From: JAPOQD01 sp964620555
Lineage (GTDB): Bacteria > Pseudomonadota > Gammaproteobacteria > Pseudomonadales > Halieaceae
Direction of reading: 5' to 3'
NCBI GenBank assembly: GCA_964620555.1
Contig: CAZUGZ010000002.1
Location: 25,783 to 89,782, forward strand
Length of the DNA stretch: 64,000 bases
The translations under genes and the position numbers were made by a program. Within the stretch, counting starts at the first letter, position 1, and every line of letters starts with the position of its first letter. Below, piece by piece: positions 9,470 to 18,002 of this stretch. The notes below the pieces were generated by a model. It ran no database searches, was not told the DNA's origin, and saw only the letters and a list, made by a program, of their open reading frames with translations.

Positions 9470-10700
9470 TTTGTTTCAGGTCCCTCTCAACCAGGGGAAG
9501 TACCGCGGCCACGGTGTAAAACGAACCAAACGCCAGCAGCCGGTCCGCGTCTCCGAGGACGCTGCGAGCACGCCGGTAGGCGCTGCCGGGATCGTCGCTG
9601 GTGCCGATCTGCTCCGCCCCGGATCGCCGCAACAGGGCCGCCACCTCAGGGGCCCTGGCCGCTCTCGGCACTTTCGGCAAATCGGCCACAAACCACTCAT
9701 CCACCAAGCCCTGAACGGCCTGAATCATAGCATGGATATCCTTGTCGGAAAGTACGGCGAAGACGGCCGCGGTCCGGCCCGCCAACGGCCGCGACCGCAG
9801 GTGATCCGCCAGGTTCTGCGCCGAGGCCGGATTGTGGGCGACATCCAGCAGAATCTCCAGACCCTCCAGGTCGAAGCTTTGCAGGCGGCCCGGCAGCTCG
9901 AGTTCGAGCAGCAATTCGCGCAATTCTTCCGCCCCCAGCTCCACCCCCAACAGGGTAGCGGCGCGCCGCGCCGCCAGGATGTTGTCCCCGCGCAGGGGTC
10001 CGACCGCATCCCACTCGCGGGCGGCGGAAGCGCTTACAAAATGATTGCGGCAGCGGAGTTGCCGGGCACGCTGGCACAGTTCCCCGGGGGGGTCGATGTC
10101 GGCGCAGACAAAATCGATGCCGGGGCGCAGAATTCCCGCTTTTTCCAGGGCGATTCGACCCCGGTCCGGTCCCAGCCAGGACTCGTGATCCAGGGCAATG
10201 GAGGTGACGATGGCAATCTGCGGGTCGATGATGTTGACTGCGTCGAGGCGCCCTCCCAACCCTACTTCCAGCAACAGCACGTCGGCATCGGCAGCGGCAA
10301 AGACATCCAGCGCCGCCAGCGTGGTAAACTCGAAATAGGTCAGCGGCGTATCACCTCGCGCCGCGTCGATGCGCTCGAAACTCCCGATCAACACTTCATC
10401 GCCGACCATTTCACCGGCGACACACACCCGTTCGTTGAACCTGAGCAAATGCGGCGAGGTATAGACCGCGGTGCGCCAGCCCCGACGCCGCAATATGGCG
10501 TCCAATACCGAGATGGTCGAGCCCTTGCCGTTGGTCCCGGCCACCGTTACTACCGGGCAGCCAAACTGCAGCAAGCCGAGACGTTGTGCCACCAGCCGGC
10601 TGCGCTCCAGGCCGAGTTCAATTTCCCTGGGGTGCAGGTGCTCCAGTCGCGACAGCCACCGGGTCAGAATATCCTCGCTCCCGGAGGTGGATTCCGGCAT
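9462..10700 (-). CDS. folC: Bifunctional folylpolyglutamate/dihydrofolate synthase
   Basis: ATP-dependent Mur-ligase-family enzyme. It adds glutamate to dihydropteroate and to reduced folates in the cytosol. The P-loop GTNGKGS is at residues 55-61. The folate-loop region (TSPHLLRFNERV) and the carbamylated-lysine region around LEKAGILRPG are present, and the C-terminal Mur-ligase domain includes DVAHNPAS. The 412 residues fit the family. It starts 3 bases after the accD stop, so the pair is probably co-transcribed. Confidence 0.95.
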   Translation of the reverse strand: MPESTSGSEDILTRWLSRLEHLHPREIELGLERSRLVAQRLGLLQFGCPVVTVAGTNGKGSTISVLDAILRRRGWRTAVYTSPHLLRFNERVCVAGEMVGDEVLIGSFERIDAARGDTPLTYFEFTTLAALDVFAAADADVLLLEVGLGGRLDAVNIIDPQIAIVTSIALDHESWLGPDRGRIALEKAGILRPGIDFVCADIDPPGELCQRARQLRCRNHFVSASAAREWDAVGPLRGDNILAARRAATLLGVELGAEELRELLLELELPGRLQSFDLEGLEILLDVAHNPASAQNLADHLRSRPLAGRTAAVFAVLSDKDIHAMIQAVQGLVDEWFVADLPKVPRAARAPEVAALLRRSGAEQIGTSDDPGSAYRRARSVLGDADRLLAFGSFYTVAAVLPLVERDLKQIG

Positions 10701-10703
10701 CGG

Positions 10704-11567
10704 TTACGCGCCGGTGGCCGGTCTCCTGGTCAACTTGCCCAGCAGACTGGCCACGGTATCGCGCAGCGCGTTGCGATGCACGATCATGTCGATGGCACCG
10801 TGTTCCAGCAGGAATTCACTGCGCTGGAAGCCCTCGGGCAATTTCTGGCGGATGGTTTGTTCGATGATGTTGGGTCCGGCAAAACCGGCGCGGACACCGG
10901 GCTCCGCCAGATTGATGTCACCCAGCAGCGCCAGGCTCGCCGAGACGCCCCCGTAGACCGGGTCGGTCAACACCGAAATGTAGGGTACGCCCGCCGCCTT
11001 GAGCCGTTCCAGCACGGCACTGGTTTTGGCCATCTGCATCAGCGACAGCAGCGCTTCCTGCATACGGGCGCCACCGGAGGCCGAGAAACACACCAACGGG
11101 CGATTATCCTGCAATGCCTGTTGCGCCACGCGGGAAAATTTCTCGCCCACCGCATAGCCCATGGAGCCACCGTGAAAATTGAACTCGAAAGCCGCCGCCA
11201 ACAGCGGTATGCCCTTGAGTTCACCACTCATGGCGATCAGGGCGTCCTTTTCCCCGGTAGCCTTTTGCGCAGTTGTCAGGCGGTCCCGATAGCGCTTGAC
11301 ATCCTTGAAGTTGAGCCGGTCGATGGGCGTCAGGTCGGGAAATATCTCCTCCCGATTGGCGCTATCGAGAAATAAATCCAGGCGACGACGGGAGCCGATG
11401 CGCAAGTGGTGGTCACATTTCGGGCAGACGTCGCCATTGCGCTCCAGGTCCGGACGGTAGAGAACGGCATCGCATTTGACACACTTTCTCCACAAGCCCT
11501 CCGGCACCGTGCTGGTGCGCTCATTCTTGCCGATTCCCGTGGGCAGGATCTTGTCAAACCAACTCAT
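10704..11567 (-). CDS. accD: Acetyl-CoA carboxylase carboxyltransferase subunit beta
   Basis: Beta subunit of the carboxyltransferase that, with AccA, transfers carboxyl from biotin to acetyl-CoA to make malonyl-CoA. The N-terminal zinc ribbon has Cys29, Cys32, Cys48 and Cys51 (CVKC then CPKC). The crotonase-like domain includes FSASGGARMQEALLSLMQMAKTSA, with the oxyanion-hole glycines. At 287 residues it is slightly shorter than the 304 of E. coli AccD. It lies between trpA and folC, a common proteobacterial order. Confidence 0.96.
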   Translation of the reverse strand: MSWFDKILPTGIGKNERTSTVPEGLWRKCVKCDAVLYRPDLERNGDVCPKCDHHLRIGSRRRLDLFLDSANREEIFPDLTPIDRLNFKDVKRYRDRLTTAQKATGEKDALIAMSGELKGIPLLAAAFEFNFHGGSMGYAVGEKFSRVAQQALQDNRPLVCFSASGGARMQEALLSLMQMAKTSAVLERLKAAGVPYISVLTDPVYGGVSASLALLGDINLAEPGVRAGFAGPNIIEQTIRQKLPEGFQRSEFLLEHGAIDMIVHRNALRDTVASLLGKLTRRPATGA

Positions 11568-11591
11568 GCGGTGTTCCCGTCTGGCCCACTT

Positions 11592-12419
11592 CTATTGATC
11601 CACATCCGCTGCGTCAATTCCAGCGCGAATGTTGGCAATCAGACCAGTCGCCGCGGCCAGTAGCTGCTCGGTTTTGCCGCCGCCTGCCGCAGTATCGGCG
11701 AGCAACTGCACCAGGGCACTGCCCACTACCACACCGTCCGCGACCGCGGCACAGGCCCGGGCAGAACGTGCATCCTTGATACCGAAGCCCACCGCGCAGG
11801 GCAATTCCGAACAGCGGCGGATGCAGGCCAGGCGCTCGACAACCTCGGTGGTATCCAGATGCCCGGCACCGGTTACCCCCTTGAGGGAAACGTAGTAGAG
11901 GAAACCGGTCGCGATCCGGCTGATGGCTTCGATACGGGCCTGCGGCGTGGTCGGCGCCACCAAAAAAATGGTATCCAGTCCAGCCGCACGCAACTGCCGT
12001 TGCAGCGCCCCGCCCTCCTCGGGTGGCAAATCCACCGTCAGCAGGCCATCCAGTCCCGCGTCCGCCGCGGCGCTGCCGAACTCGGCAAAACCCATGCGCT
12101 CCAGCGGATTGCAATAGCCCATCAGCAGCACCGGGGTCTGCCGGTCCTCTTTTCTGAATTCGGCCACCATGGCCAGGGCCGAGCCCAGGCTCACCCCCTG
12201 GGACAGGGCGCGCTCATGGCCCTGTTGGATGCTGGGTCCCTCCGCCATGGGGTCGGAAAAGGGGACACCCAGTTCGATCAGGTCGGCCCCCGCCGCCACC
12301 AACCGGTGCATCAGCGGCACGGTCAGGCGCGGCTGCGGATCTCCCGCGACGATGTAGGGAATCAACGCCTTGCGGCCGCCGTCGCGCAATGCCTGAAATC
12401 GGGCCTCGATGCGGCTCAC
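11592..12419 (-). CDS. trpA: Tryptophan synthase alpha subunit
   Basis: Cleaves indole-3-glycerol phosphate to indole and glyceraldehyde 3-phosphate; the indole is channelled to TrpB. A TIM barrel of 275 residues. The catalytic Glu49 lies in DLIELGVPFSDPMAEG, and the second catalytic Asp is in LLTVDLPPEE. The phosphate-binding segment YYVSLKGVTGA is present. It starts inside the last codons of trpB (ATGA overlap at 12416-12419), the usual arrangement for equal synthesis of the two subunits. Confidence 0.96.
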   Translation of the reverse strand: MSRIEARFQALRDGGRKALIPYIVAGDPQPRLTVPLMHRLVAAGADLIELGVPFSDPMAEGPSIQQGHERALSQGVSLGSALAMVAEFRKEDRQTPVLLMGYCNPLERMGFAEFGSAAADAGLDGLLTVDLPPEEGGALQRQLRAAGLDTIFLVAPTTPQARIEAISRIATGFLYYVSLKGVTGAGHLDTTEVVERLACIRRCSELPCAVGFGIKDARSARACAAVADGVVVGSALVQLLADTAAGGGKTEQLLAAATGLIANIRAGIDAADVDQ

Positions 12420-13642
12420 AGGTGTTCCAACTCCATACCCGTGCTGGCGGCCACAATGTGTATGTCCTTGTCACCCCGTCCCGACAGATTGACCAGCAGG
12501 ATCTCTTCGGCGCCAAGGGTGGGGGCCAGTTGCGCCGCATAGGCCAGGGCATGACTGCTCTCCAGGGCGGGCATGATGCCCTCACAGGTATTGAGATCGG
12601 CAAATGCCGCCAGTGCCTGCCGATCATCCACCGCGACGTAGTGGACCCTGCCGAGATCCTTGAGCCAGGCGTGTTCCGGCCCCACTCCCGGATAGTCCAG
12701 ACCCGCGGACACCGAGTGGGTTGGCAGAATCTGGCCATTCTCATCCTGCATCAGGTAGGTGCGATTGCCGTGTAACACACCGGGACTGCCGGCACACAGC
12801 GGCGCGGCATGGTCAGCGCTGTCCAATCCGTGCCCGCCCGCCTCCACGCCATACATGGCGACTTCCCGATCATCGAGAAAGGGGTGAAACAGGCCAATGG
12901 CATTGGAACCGCCTCCCACGCAGGCCAGCAGCGCGCTGGGCAGGCGACCGCTGAGGTCCAGACACTGTTGCCGGGCTTCGCGGCCGATTACGGTCTGGAA
13001 ATCGCGCACCAGTTTGGGGTACGGATGGGGCCCCGCCACGGTGCCGATCAGGTAGTGGGTGTCGTCGACATTGGTGACCCAGTCCCGCATGGCCTCGTTC
13101 ATCGCATCCTTGAGGGTGCGGGTGCCGGAACCGACCGGCCGCACCTCGGCCCCGAGCAGTTTCATGCGATAGACGTTCAGTGCCTGCCGCTGTACATCCT
13201 CTTCGCCCATGTAGACACAGCACTCCAGGCCCAGCCTGGCCGCCACCGTGGCGGCGGCGACACCGTGCTGGCCGGCGCCGGTTTCGGCGATGATGCGGGT
13301 CTTGCCCATATGCCTCGCCAGCAGTGCCTGTCCCACCGCGTTGTTGATCTTATGCGCCCCGGTATGGTTGAGATCTTCCCGTTTCAAAAAGATACGGGCA
13401 CCACCGAGCTGTTCGGCCCAGCGCCTGGCTTCATACAATGGCGAAGGGCGGCCCACGAACACACTGAGATCCCGATCCAGTTCGCGCTGGAATTCCGGGT
13501 CGGCGGCCAGTCGCGTATACAAACGCTCCAATTCCTCCAGGGCGGACATCAGCGTTTCGGCCACGTACTTGCCACCGTATTCGCCAAAGCGGCCGTGGGG
13601 GTCGGGATGAGCCGCCCAATCGATATTGGGGTAGTCACTCAT
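12416..13642 (-). CDS. trpB: Tryptophan synthase beta subunit
   Basis: PLP enzyme that condenses indole with serine to make tryptophan. The PLP lysine is Lys98 in HTGAHKINNA, and the phosphate-binding loop GGGSNAIG is present. The frame is open upstream to 13807. I placed the start at 13642 (MSDYPNIDWAAHPDPHGRFG) because the preceding stretch is the antisense of trpF and homology begins here. The result is 408 residues, near the usual 397-405. It overlaps trpF by 8 bases and trpA by 4, giving a tight trpFBA unit. Confidence 0.96.
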   Translation of the reverse strand: MSDYPNIDWAAHPDPHGRFGEYGGKYVAETLMSALEELERLYTRLAADPEFQRELDRDLSVFVGRPSPLYEARRWAEQLGGARIFLKREDLNHTGAHKINNAVGQALLARHMGKTRIIAETGAGQHGVAAATVAARLGLECCVYMGEEDVQRQALNVYRMKLLGAEVRPVGSGTRTLKDAMNEAMRDWVTNVDDTHYLIGTVAGPHPYPKLVRDFQTVIGREARQQCLDLSGRLPSALLACVGGGSNAIGLFHPFLDDREVAMYGVEAGGHGLDSADHAAPLCAGSPGVLHGNRTYLMQDENGQILPTHSVSAGLDYPGVGPEHAWLKDLGRVHYVAVDDRQALAAFADLNTCEGIMPALESSHALAYAAQLAPTLGAEEILLVNLSGRGDKDIHIVAASTGMELEHL

Positions 13643-14291
13643 TGGTCGATGCGCTTTTTGTCTGGCCGGCGTCGGCCCGGCGCACGGCCTGCACGAAGCG
13701 TCGTATTTCGGCGGCCGATTTGCGGCCCGGAGCCGTCTCGACTCCGCCGCTGACATCGACGGCATACGGCGCCACCTGCCGCAACGCCGCAGCCACGTTG
13801 TCGGCATTCAGTCCGCCGGCCAGCACCAATGGGCGCGGGCGCCGCGCCGGCACCACGGACCAGTCAAAGGTCTGGCCCGTGCCACCCGCACGATCGGCCT
13901 GCCAGGTGTCGAGGAGAATCGCACCGGCCCCGTTCCAGGCTTGCATGCGCGCTTCCAGTTGGTCCCCATCGGCTATTCGCAGTGCCTTGATCCAGGGCTT
14001 GTGGAAGCTGGCGCAGTAGGACGCGGACTCACTGCCATGGAACTGCAACCAATCCACGGGCAGCGCATCGCAAACCGCCTTCACGTCCGCCACCCCGGCA
14101 TCCACAAACAGCGCAGTCACCGCCACGAAGGGCGGCAATCCGTCTACCACTGCCCGCGCGCCGGGGATGTCCAGGGCGCGGCTGCTGGGCCGATAAAACA
14201 CCAGGCCGATCGCATCCACTCCCGCAGCACAAGCTGCCTGGGCGTCCTCTTGGCGGGTGATGCCACAAACCTTTACGCGGGTGCGAGTCAC
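13635..14291 (-). CDS. trpF: Phosphoribosylanthranilate isomerase
   Basis: Amadori rearrangement of N-(5-phosphoribosyl)anthranilate in tryptophan synthesis. Stand-alone TIM barrel of 218 residues, not fused to TrpC. The catalytic Cys9 is in VKVCGITRQED, and the catalytic Asp and phosphate-binding loop are in YAVDVSGGVETAPG. A gap of about 156 bases to ispH with no recognisable gene probably holds the promoter for the trpFBA-accD-folC run. TrpE, TrpG, TrpD and TrpC are not in this window. Confidence 0.95.
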   Translation of the reverse strand: MTRTRVKVCGITRQEDAQAACAAGVDAIGLVFYRPSSRALDIPGARAVVDGLPPFVAVTALFVDAGVADVKAVCDALPVDWLQFHGSESASYCASFHKPWIKALRIADGDQLEARMQAWNGAGAILLDTWQADRAGGTGQTFDWSVVPARRPRPLVLAGGLNADNVAAALRQVAPYAVDVSGGVETAPGRKSAAEIRRFVQAVRRADAGQTKSASTNE

Positions 14292-14447
14292 TGGATCGAC
14301 GGGCCTCGGAAAAGGCGCGGAATGGTAGCAGATGCGCCGGTATCCATCCAGTTACGGGCCATCGTGCCGCCGACCCTGCTCGCCACGGCGTAGGCCGCAA
14401 CACCGCCGCTTGCCATGCTGCCGCTGGCCGTCATCCCGTTGTATTTT

Positions 14448-15410
14448 TTATGAAAGCTCCAGGCGCTGGCCCCGCACCGAGTCGGGAAGGGGAAAGTGCA
14501 CATTTTCCTCTGTGCCCGACATCGTCGAAATTTCCAGATCGCCGTACTCGCGTATCTTCTCGATCAGTTCCTGCACCAGATCCTCCGGGGTCGAGGCACC
14601 GGCGGTAATGCCGATCACTTCGGTCCCGTTCAGCCACTCAGGATCGACTTTCGACGGATCTTCGACTAGGTAGCTGGGTACCCCACAGTCGTTGCCGAGT
14701 TCGCACAGGCGATTGGCATTGGAACTGGTGTGCGCACCGACCACCAGTATCATGTCCACCTGGGCGGCAAGCGCGCGCACCGCGGCCTGGCGGTTCTGGG
14801 TTGCATAGCAGATGTCCCTTACGTCCGGGCCCTGGATATTGGGAAAGCGGCGACGCAGCGCATCGATCACTTCGCGGGTATCGTCCACCGACAGGGTGGT
14901 CTGAGTAACGTAGGCGACTTTATCGGGGTCCTTTACTTTCAGCGCCGCCACATCCTCCACTTCGCTGATCAGGAAAACCGTCCCCGAAATCTGGCCCAGG
15001 GTGCCTTCTACCTCAGGGTGGTTGCGGTGACCAATCAGTACGATTTCAAAGCCTTTGGACGCGTAGCGCTGGCCTTCCCTATGCACTTTCGAAACCAGCG
15101 GACAGGTGGCATCGATGGGCCGCAGATTGCGCTGCAAAGTGCCCTGCTCGACTTTCCTCGATACACCGTGAGCACTGAACACAGTGATCGCTCCCTCGGG
15201 AATCTGGTTGATCTCGTCTACAAACAGCACTCCTTTCGACTTCAGGTTTTCCACCACCCGCTGGTTGTGCACGATTTCGTGTCGTACATAGATTGGCGGA
15301 GGGTAGATTTTCAGCGCTTCTTCCACGATGGTGATGGCACGGTCAACCCCGGCACAGAAGCCGCGCGGTTGCGCCAGAATGATGCGCTTTTCCTCCCTTG
15401 TTACCGGCAT
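14448..15410 (-). CDS. ispH: 4-hydroxy-3-methylbut-2-enyl diphosphate reductase
   Basis: Last step of the MEP isoprenoid pathway: HMBPP to IPP and DMAPP, using a 4Fe-4S cluster. The cluster ligands Cys19 (GFCAGVDRA), Cys103 (DATCPLV) and Cys201 (DICYATQNRQ) and the proton relay Glu in HPEVEGT are present. The frame is open upstream to 15542, but homology starts at MPVTREEKRIILAQPRG, so I use 15410 (320 residues; E. coli 316). The usual neighbours lspA and fkpB are absent here. Divergent from the amidohydrolase across about 214 bases in which I see no gene. Confidence 0.96.
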   Translation of the reverse strand: MPVTREEKRIILAQPRGFCAGVDRAITIVEEALKIYPPPIYVRHEIVHNQRVVENLKSKGVLFVDEINQIPEGAITVFSAHGVSRKVEQGTLQRNLRPIDATCPLVSKVHREGQRYASKGFEIVLIGHRNHPEVEGTLGQISGTVFLISEVEDVAALKVKDPDKVAYVTQTTLSVDDTREVIDALRRRFPNIQGPDVRDICYATQNRQAAVRALAAQVDMILVVGAHTSSNANRLCELGNDCGVPSYLVEDPSKVDPEWLNGTEVIGITAGASTPEDLVQELIEKIREYGDLEISTMSGTEENVHFPLPDSVRGQRLELS

Positions 15411-15624
15411 ACCACCACTACTTCGCCCGCCACCATGTGCCCTCATTCTACTATCAAACCCATCCCGCGGGAAACGACTCGAATTCCCCTCCCAGGCTAT
15501 TTCCTCCGAGATTGCGAATCTGGAGAAGTTTGAATGGTTCAAATATCCGACACCACGTTCTGGCTTCGAACGGCGCGGACGATTATCCTCCGCCTCCCGG
15601 ATACTGCTGTTGGAGTTCGAGAAG

Positions 15625-16893
15625 ATGTCCCGCCTGCTCGTAATCAGTAGCGACTGTCATGCCGGTGCCCTCCCCGCCGACTACATGCCCTACCTGGACC
15701 GGGAATTTCACCAGGCCGCCGAGAAGTGGTGGTTGCAGTACGCCCGGGAAATGATGGCTCGCGTGGGTACTTTCTTTGACCAGGAGGCCGCTGCCGACTT
15801 TGCTGAAAAGGCCGGCAACGAAGGCAGTGGCAAGTTCCAGCAGGATGCCATGCGTGTCGCCCGGCAGGCCAGCGACGAGCAATTGCGGGAATTCCTCGCC
15901 GATGCGAACAGCGCCATCGCCCCCCGGCGCGGCGAATATGATGCCGCGGTCCGCCTGCGGGAACTGGAGGAAGACGGCATCGCCGCCGAAGTGGTATTTC
16001 CGCAGATGGCGCCTTTTGGCGCCGGTCTGATGATGTACCGGCACCAGGTAACGCCGGCACAGCGGGCTGCGGGAAATCGTGCCTACAACCGTTTTCTGGC
16101 CGATTTGTGCCGCGCCAACCCCGGCCGTCATGCCGGTGTGGCCGTGATCGATGTGGACGATATTGCCGCCACCGTGCGGGAGATTCGCTCCTGCCATGCG
16201 CTGGGGCTGTTCGGCGGCGTGCTGCTGCCGTCCCATACCGGCGATCAACCCTACTATCACCACTACCAGCGCTACGCACCCCTGTGGGAGGTGTGCGAAG
16301 AACTGAACCTGCCGGTACACGCTCATTCGGGCTGGTCGCCCGACTATGGCGATGTGCCCTCGGCAACGCCGATGTACATTTCCGAAGTGGACATGTGGGC
16401 CCACCGTCCGTTCACTGCGCTACTCTGGTCCGGCGCCTTTGAAAGACACCCACAGTTGAAAATGGTGTTCACGGAAACCGGTTGCTCCTGGATTCTGGAG
16501 ACTTTGCGGACCCTGGATTTCAAAGCCAATAACCCGATTTTCGCTCACTTCACCAGGGACCTGTCCCTGACCCCCCGGGAATACTTTCAGCGCAATTGCT
16601 ACATCGGCGCCTCCTTCCTGCCCCGCCACGAAATCGGTGACCGCTACCGCATCGGTGTCGACAAACTGATGTGGGGTTCCGACTACCCGCACATGGAGGG
16701 CACCTGGCCCAATACCATGGACCGGCTGCGGGAGACCTTTCACGATGTGGACGAAGGGGAAATCCGCGACATCATGGGTAACACAGCAGTGAAGGTGTAC
16801 GGATTTGATCGGGCGCAACTGCGGCAGGTAGCCGACCGCATCGGACCCGAGTTGGAGCAGATTACCGTCGCCCCCCGGGAAGTGGCGGCCTGA
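15625..16893 (+). CDS. Amidohydrolase family 2 metal-dependent hydrolase/decarboxylase-like
   Basis: TIM-barrel protein of the Amidohydro_2 (ACMSD-like) group, 422 residues, cytosolic. The metal motif Asp10-Cys-His12 is in SSDCHAG. A conserved His pair is in LPVHAHSGWSPD, and the C-terminal motif is MWGSDYPHMEGTWP. Homologues decarboxylate or hydrolyse catabolic intermediates; the substrate here is unknown. The open frame begins at 15328, antisense to ispH. I use the ATG at 15625, with GGAG about nine bases upstream. Its stop overlaps the start of the following SDR by one base (TGATG), so the two are an operon. Confidence 0.82.
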   Translation: MSRLLVISSDCHAGALPADYMPYLDREFHQAAEKWWLQYAREMMARVGTFFDQEAAADFAEKAGNEGSGKFQQDAMRVARQASDEQLREFLADANSAIAPRRGEYDAAVRLRELEEDGIAAEVVFPQMAPFGAGLMMYRHQVTPAQRAAGNRAYNRFLADLCRANPGRHAGVAVIDVDDIAATVREIRSCHALGLFGGVLLPSHTGDQPYYHHYQRYAPLWEVCEELNLPVHAHSGWSPDYGDVPSATPMYISEVDMWAHRPFTALLWSGAFERHPQLKMVFTETGCSWILETLRTLDFKANNPIFAHFTRDLSLTPREYFQRNCYIGASFLPRHEIGDRYRIGVDKLMWGSDYPHMEGTWPNTMDRLRETFHDVDEGEIRDIMGNTAVKVYGFDRAQLRQVADRIGPELEQITVAPREVAA

Positions 16894-17768
16894 TGCGGGA
16901 CTTCAAGGACAGGGTAGCGGTGGTCACCGGCGGAGCCAGCGGGATAGGACGGGCGCTGGTCAGGCAACTGCTGGACCAGGAAGCCAGGGTGGTGATCGGC
17001 GACGTGGAGCAGGCCGCGCTGGATAGCGCCATCGACGAATTCAGGGAACTCGGTGAGGTCGACGCCCGGCTTTGCGATGTGTCCAGCCCCGATTCGGTCG
17101 AGGCGCTGGCGGATCATGTATTCGAGCGCTTCGGCGCCTGTCACCTGCTTTTCAACAACGCCGGAGTGTCGGCACCCTCGGCCAATGTCTGGGACACCAC
17201 GGTCAATGACTGGAAGTGGGTGCACGGAGTCAACGTCATGGGTGTGGTGCACGGCATTCAGAGTTTCGTACCGCGCATGATTGCCAGTGACCAGGAGGGC
17301 TGTGTCATCAACACCTCCTCCGGCGATGGCGGGGTCTCTCCCCTGCCCTATCAGTCCGTGTACGCCTCCAGCAAAGCCGCAATTTCCAGTATCACCGAGT
17401 GCCTGTCCGCACAATTCGAAAGCGAGAACACCAAACTCAGCGCTTCGATTTTCTATCCCTCGGGAGGGATGCTGGATACCGGAATCTGGACCACGGACCG
17501 CAATCGGCCGGCAGAGTTGACGAGGGAAAAACCGGGAATTCCCGCACCGAAAGTGGAAGATTTCATCAAGGTGTACAAGGAGTACGGTATGCCGGTGAAA
17601 TTTCAGGATCTGGATGAATTGGCCCTGTTTTGCCTGGATGGGGTCCGCGAGGGTCGCTTTATCATCATGATCGGCATCGAAGACAGTGTTGCGGTGCTGC
17701 AGGATCGCGCCGAGCGGATCGGACGTTGTCAGCGGCCCATCGACCCGGCCGTCATCCCGGTCCTCTAG
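16893..17768 (+). CDS. SDR family NAD(P)-dependent oxidoreductase
   Basis: Classical short-chain dehydrogenase, 291 residues. The dinucleotide motif TGGASGIG is at residues 12-19, NNAG sits in the central strand, INTSSGDGG carries the catalytic Ser, and the active site YASSKAA carries Tyr and Lys. The Asp at the end of the second strand (IGDVEQ) suggests NAD preference; that is an inference. It is translationally coupled to the amidohydrolase, so the two probably act on consecutive intermediates of one catabolic route. A large palindromic element begins at the base after the stop codon. Confidence 0.88.
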   Translation: MRDFKDRVAVVTGGASGIGRALVRQLLDQEARVVIGDVEQAALDSAIDEFRELGEVDARLCDVSSPDSVEALADHVFERFGACHLLFNNAGVSAPSANVWDTTVNDWKWVHGVNVMGVVHGIQSFVPRMIASDQEGCVINTSSGDGGVSPLPYQSVYASSKAAISSITECLSAQFESENTKLSASIFYPSGGMLDTGIWTTDRNRPAELTREKPGIPAPKVEDFIKVYKEYGMPVKFQDLDELALFCLDGVREGRFIIMIGIEDSVAVLQDRAERIGRCQRPIDPAVIPVL

Positions 17769-17944
17769 CCCGCATATTTCACCAACCTTCTGCTGCGAAC
17801 GCCGATACGCTCGCTGTGACAGGGCGTGCTCCCTCCAGCCGCTTCGACATAGTGTCAACTATGCCTTCAGCGTCTTCCGGTCCGCGCACCCTGCCACAGC
17901 GGCGTCTCGACGTCCTCGCTACAAACCTTGGTGAAATATGCGGG
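17769..17944. repeat. Palindromic intergenic element, type A long copy
   Basis: A 176-base imperfect palindrome with ends CCCGCATATTTCACCAA and TTGGTGAAATATGCGGG. Pairing continues inward: TGCTGCGAACGCCGAT matches the complement of GTCTCGACGTCCTCGCTACA with gaps, and CGCTGTGACAGGGCGTG matches the complement of GCACCCTGCCACAGCGG. The centre is CATAGTGTCAACTATG. It lies between a plus-strand SDR and a minus-strand ABC transporter operon. No protein is encoded and no target-site duplication was identified. Confidence 0.85.
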
Positions 17945-17945
17945 C

Positions 17946-17972
17946 AGGAGTCTGCGCCGTAGAAAAATCCGT
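17946..17972. repeat. Palindromic element, type B single arm
   Basis: One arm of the type B element, directly abutting the long type A copy. Its first 21 bases, starting AGGAGTCTGCGCCGTAGA, are identical to the left arm at 2257. The partner arm is missing here. The remaining bases to the ABC gene at 18003 show nothing further. Confidence 0.75.
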
Positions 17973-18002
17973 GACAGGGCGGTCTCGCCCACCTGCCGGA
18001 TC

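Noticed and set aside
14292..14447. Possible small gene between trpF and ispH
   Set aside because: Frames there have no ribosome site, no recognisable similarity and skewed composition; it is more likely a leader region.
15411..15542. N-terminal extension of ispH (44 extra residues)
   Set aside because: Family homology begins at MPVTREEKRIILAQPRG, and the extension has no domain or targeting character.
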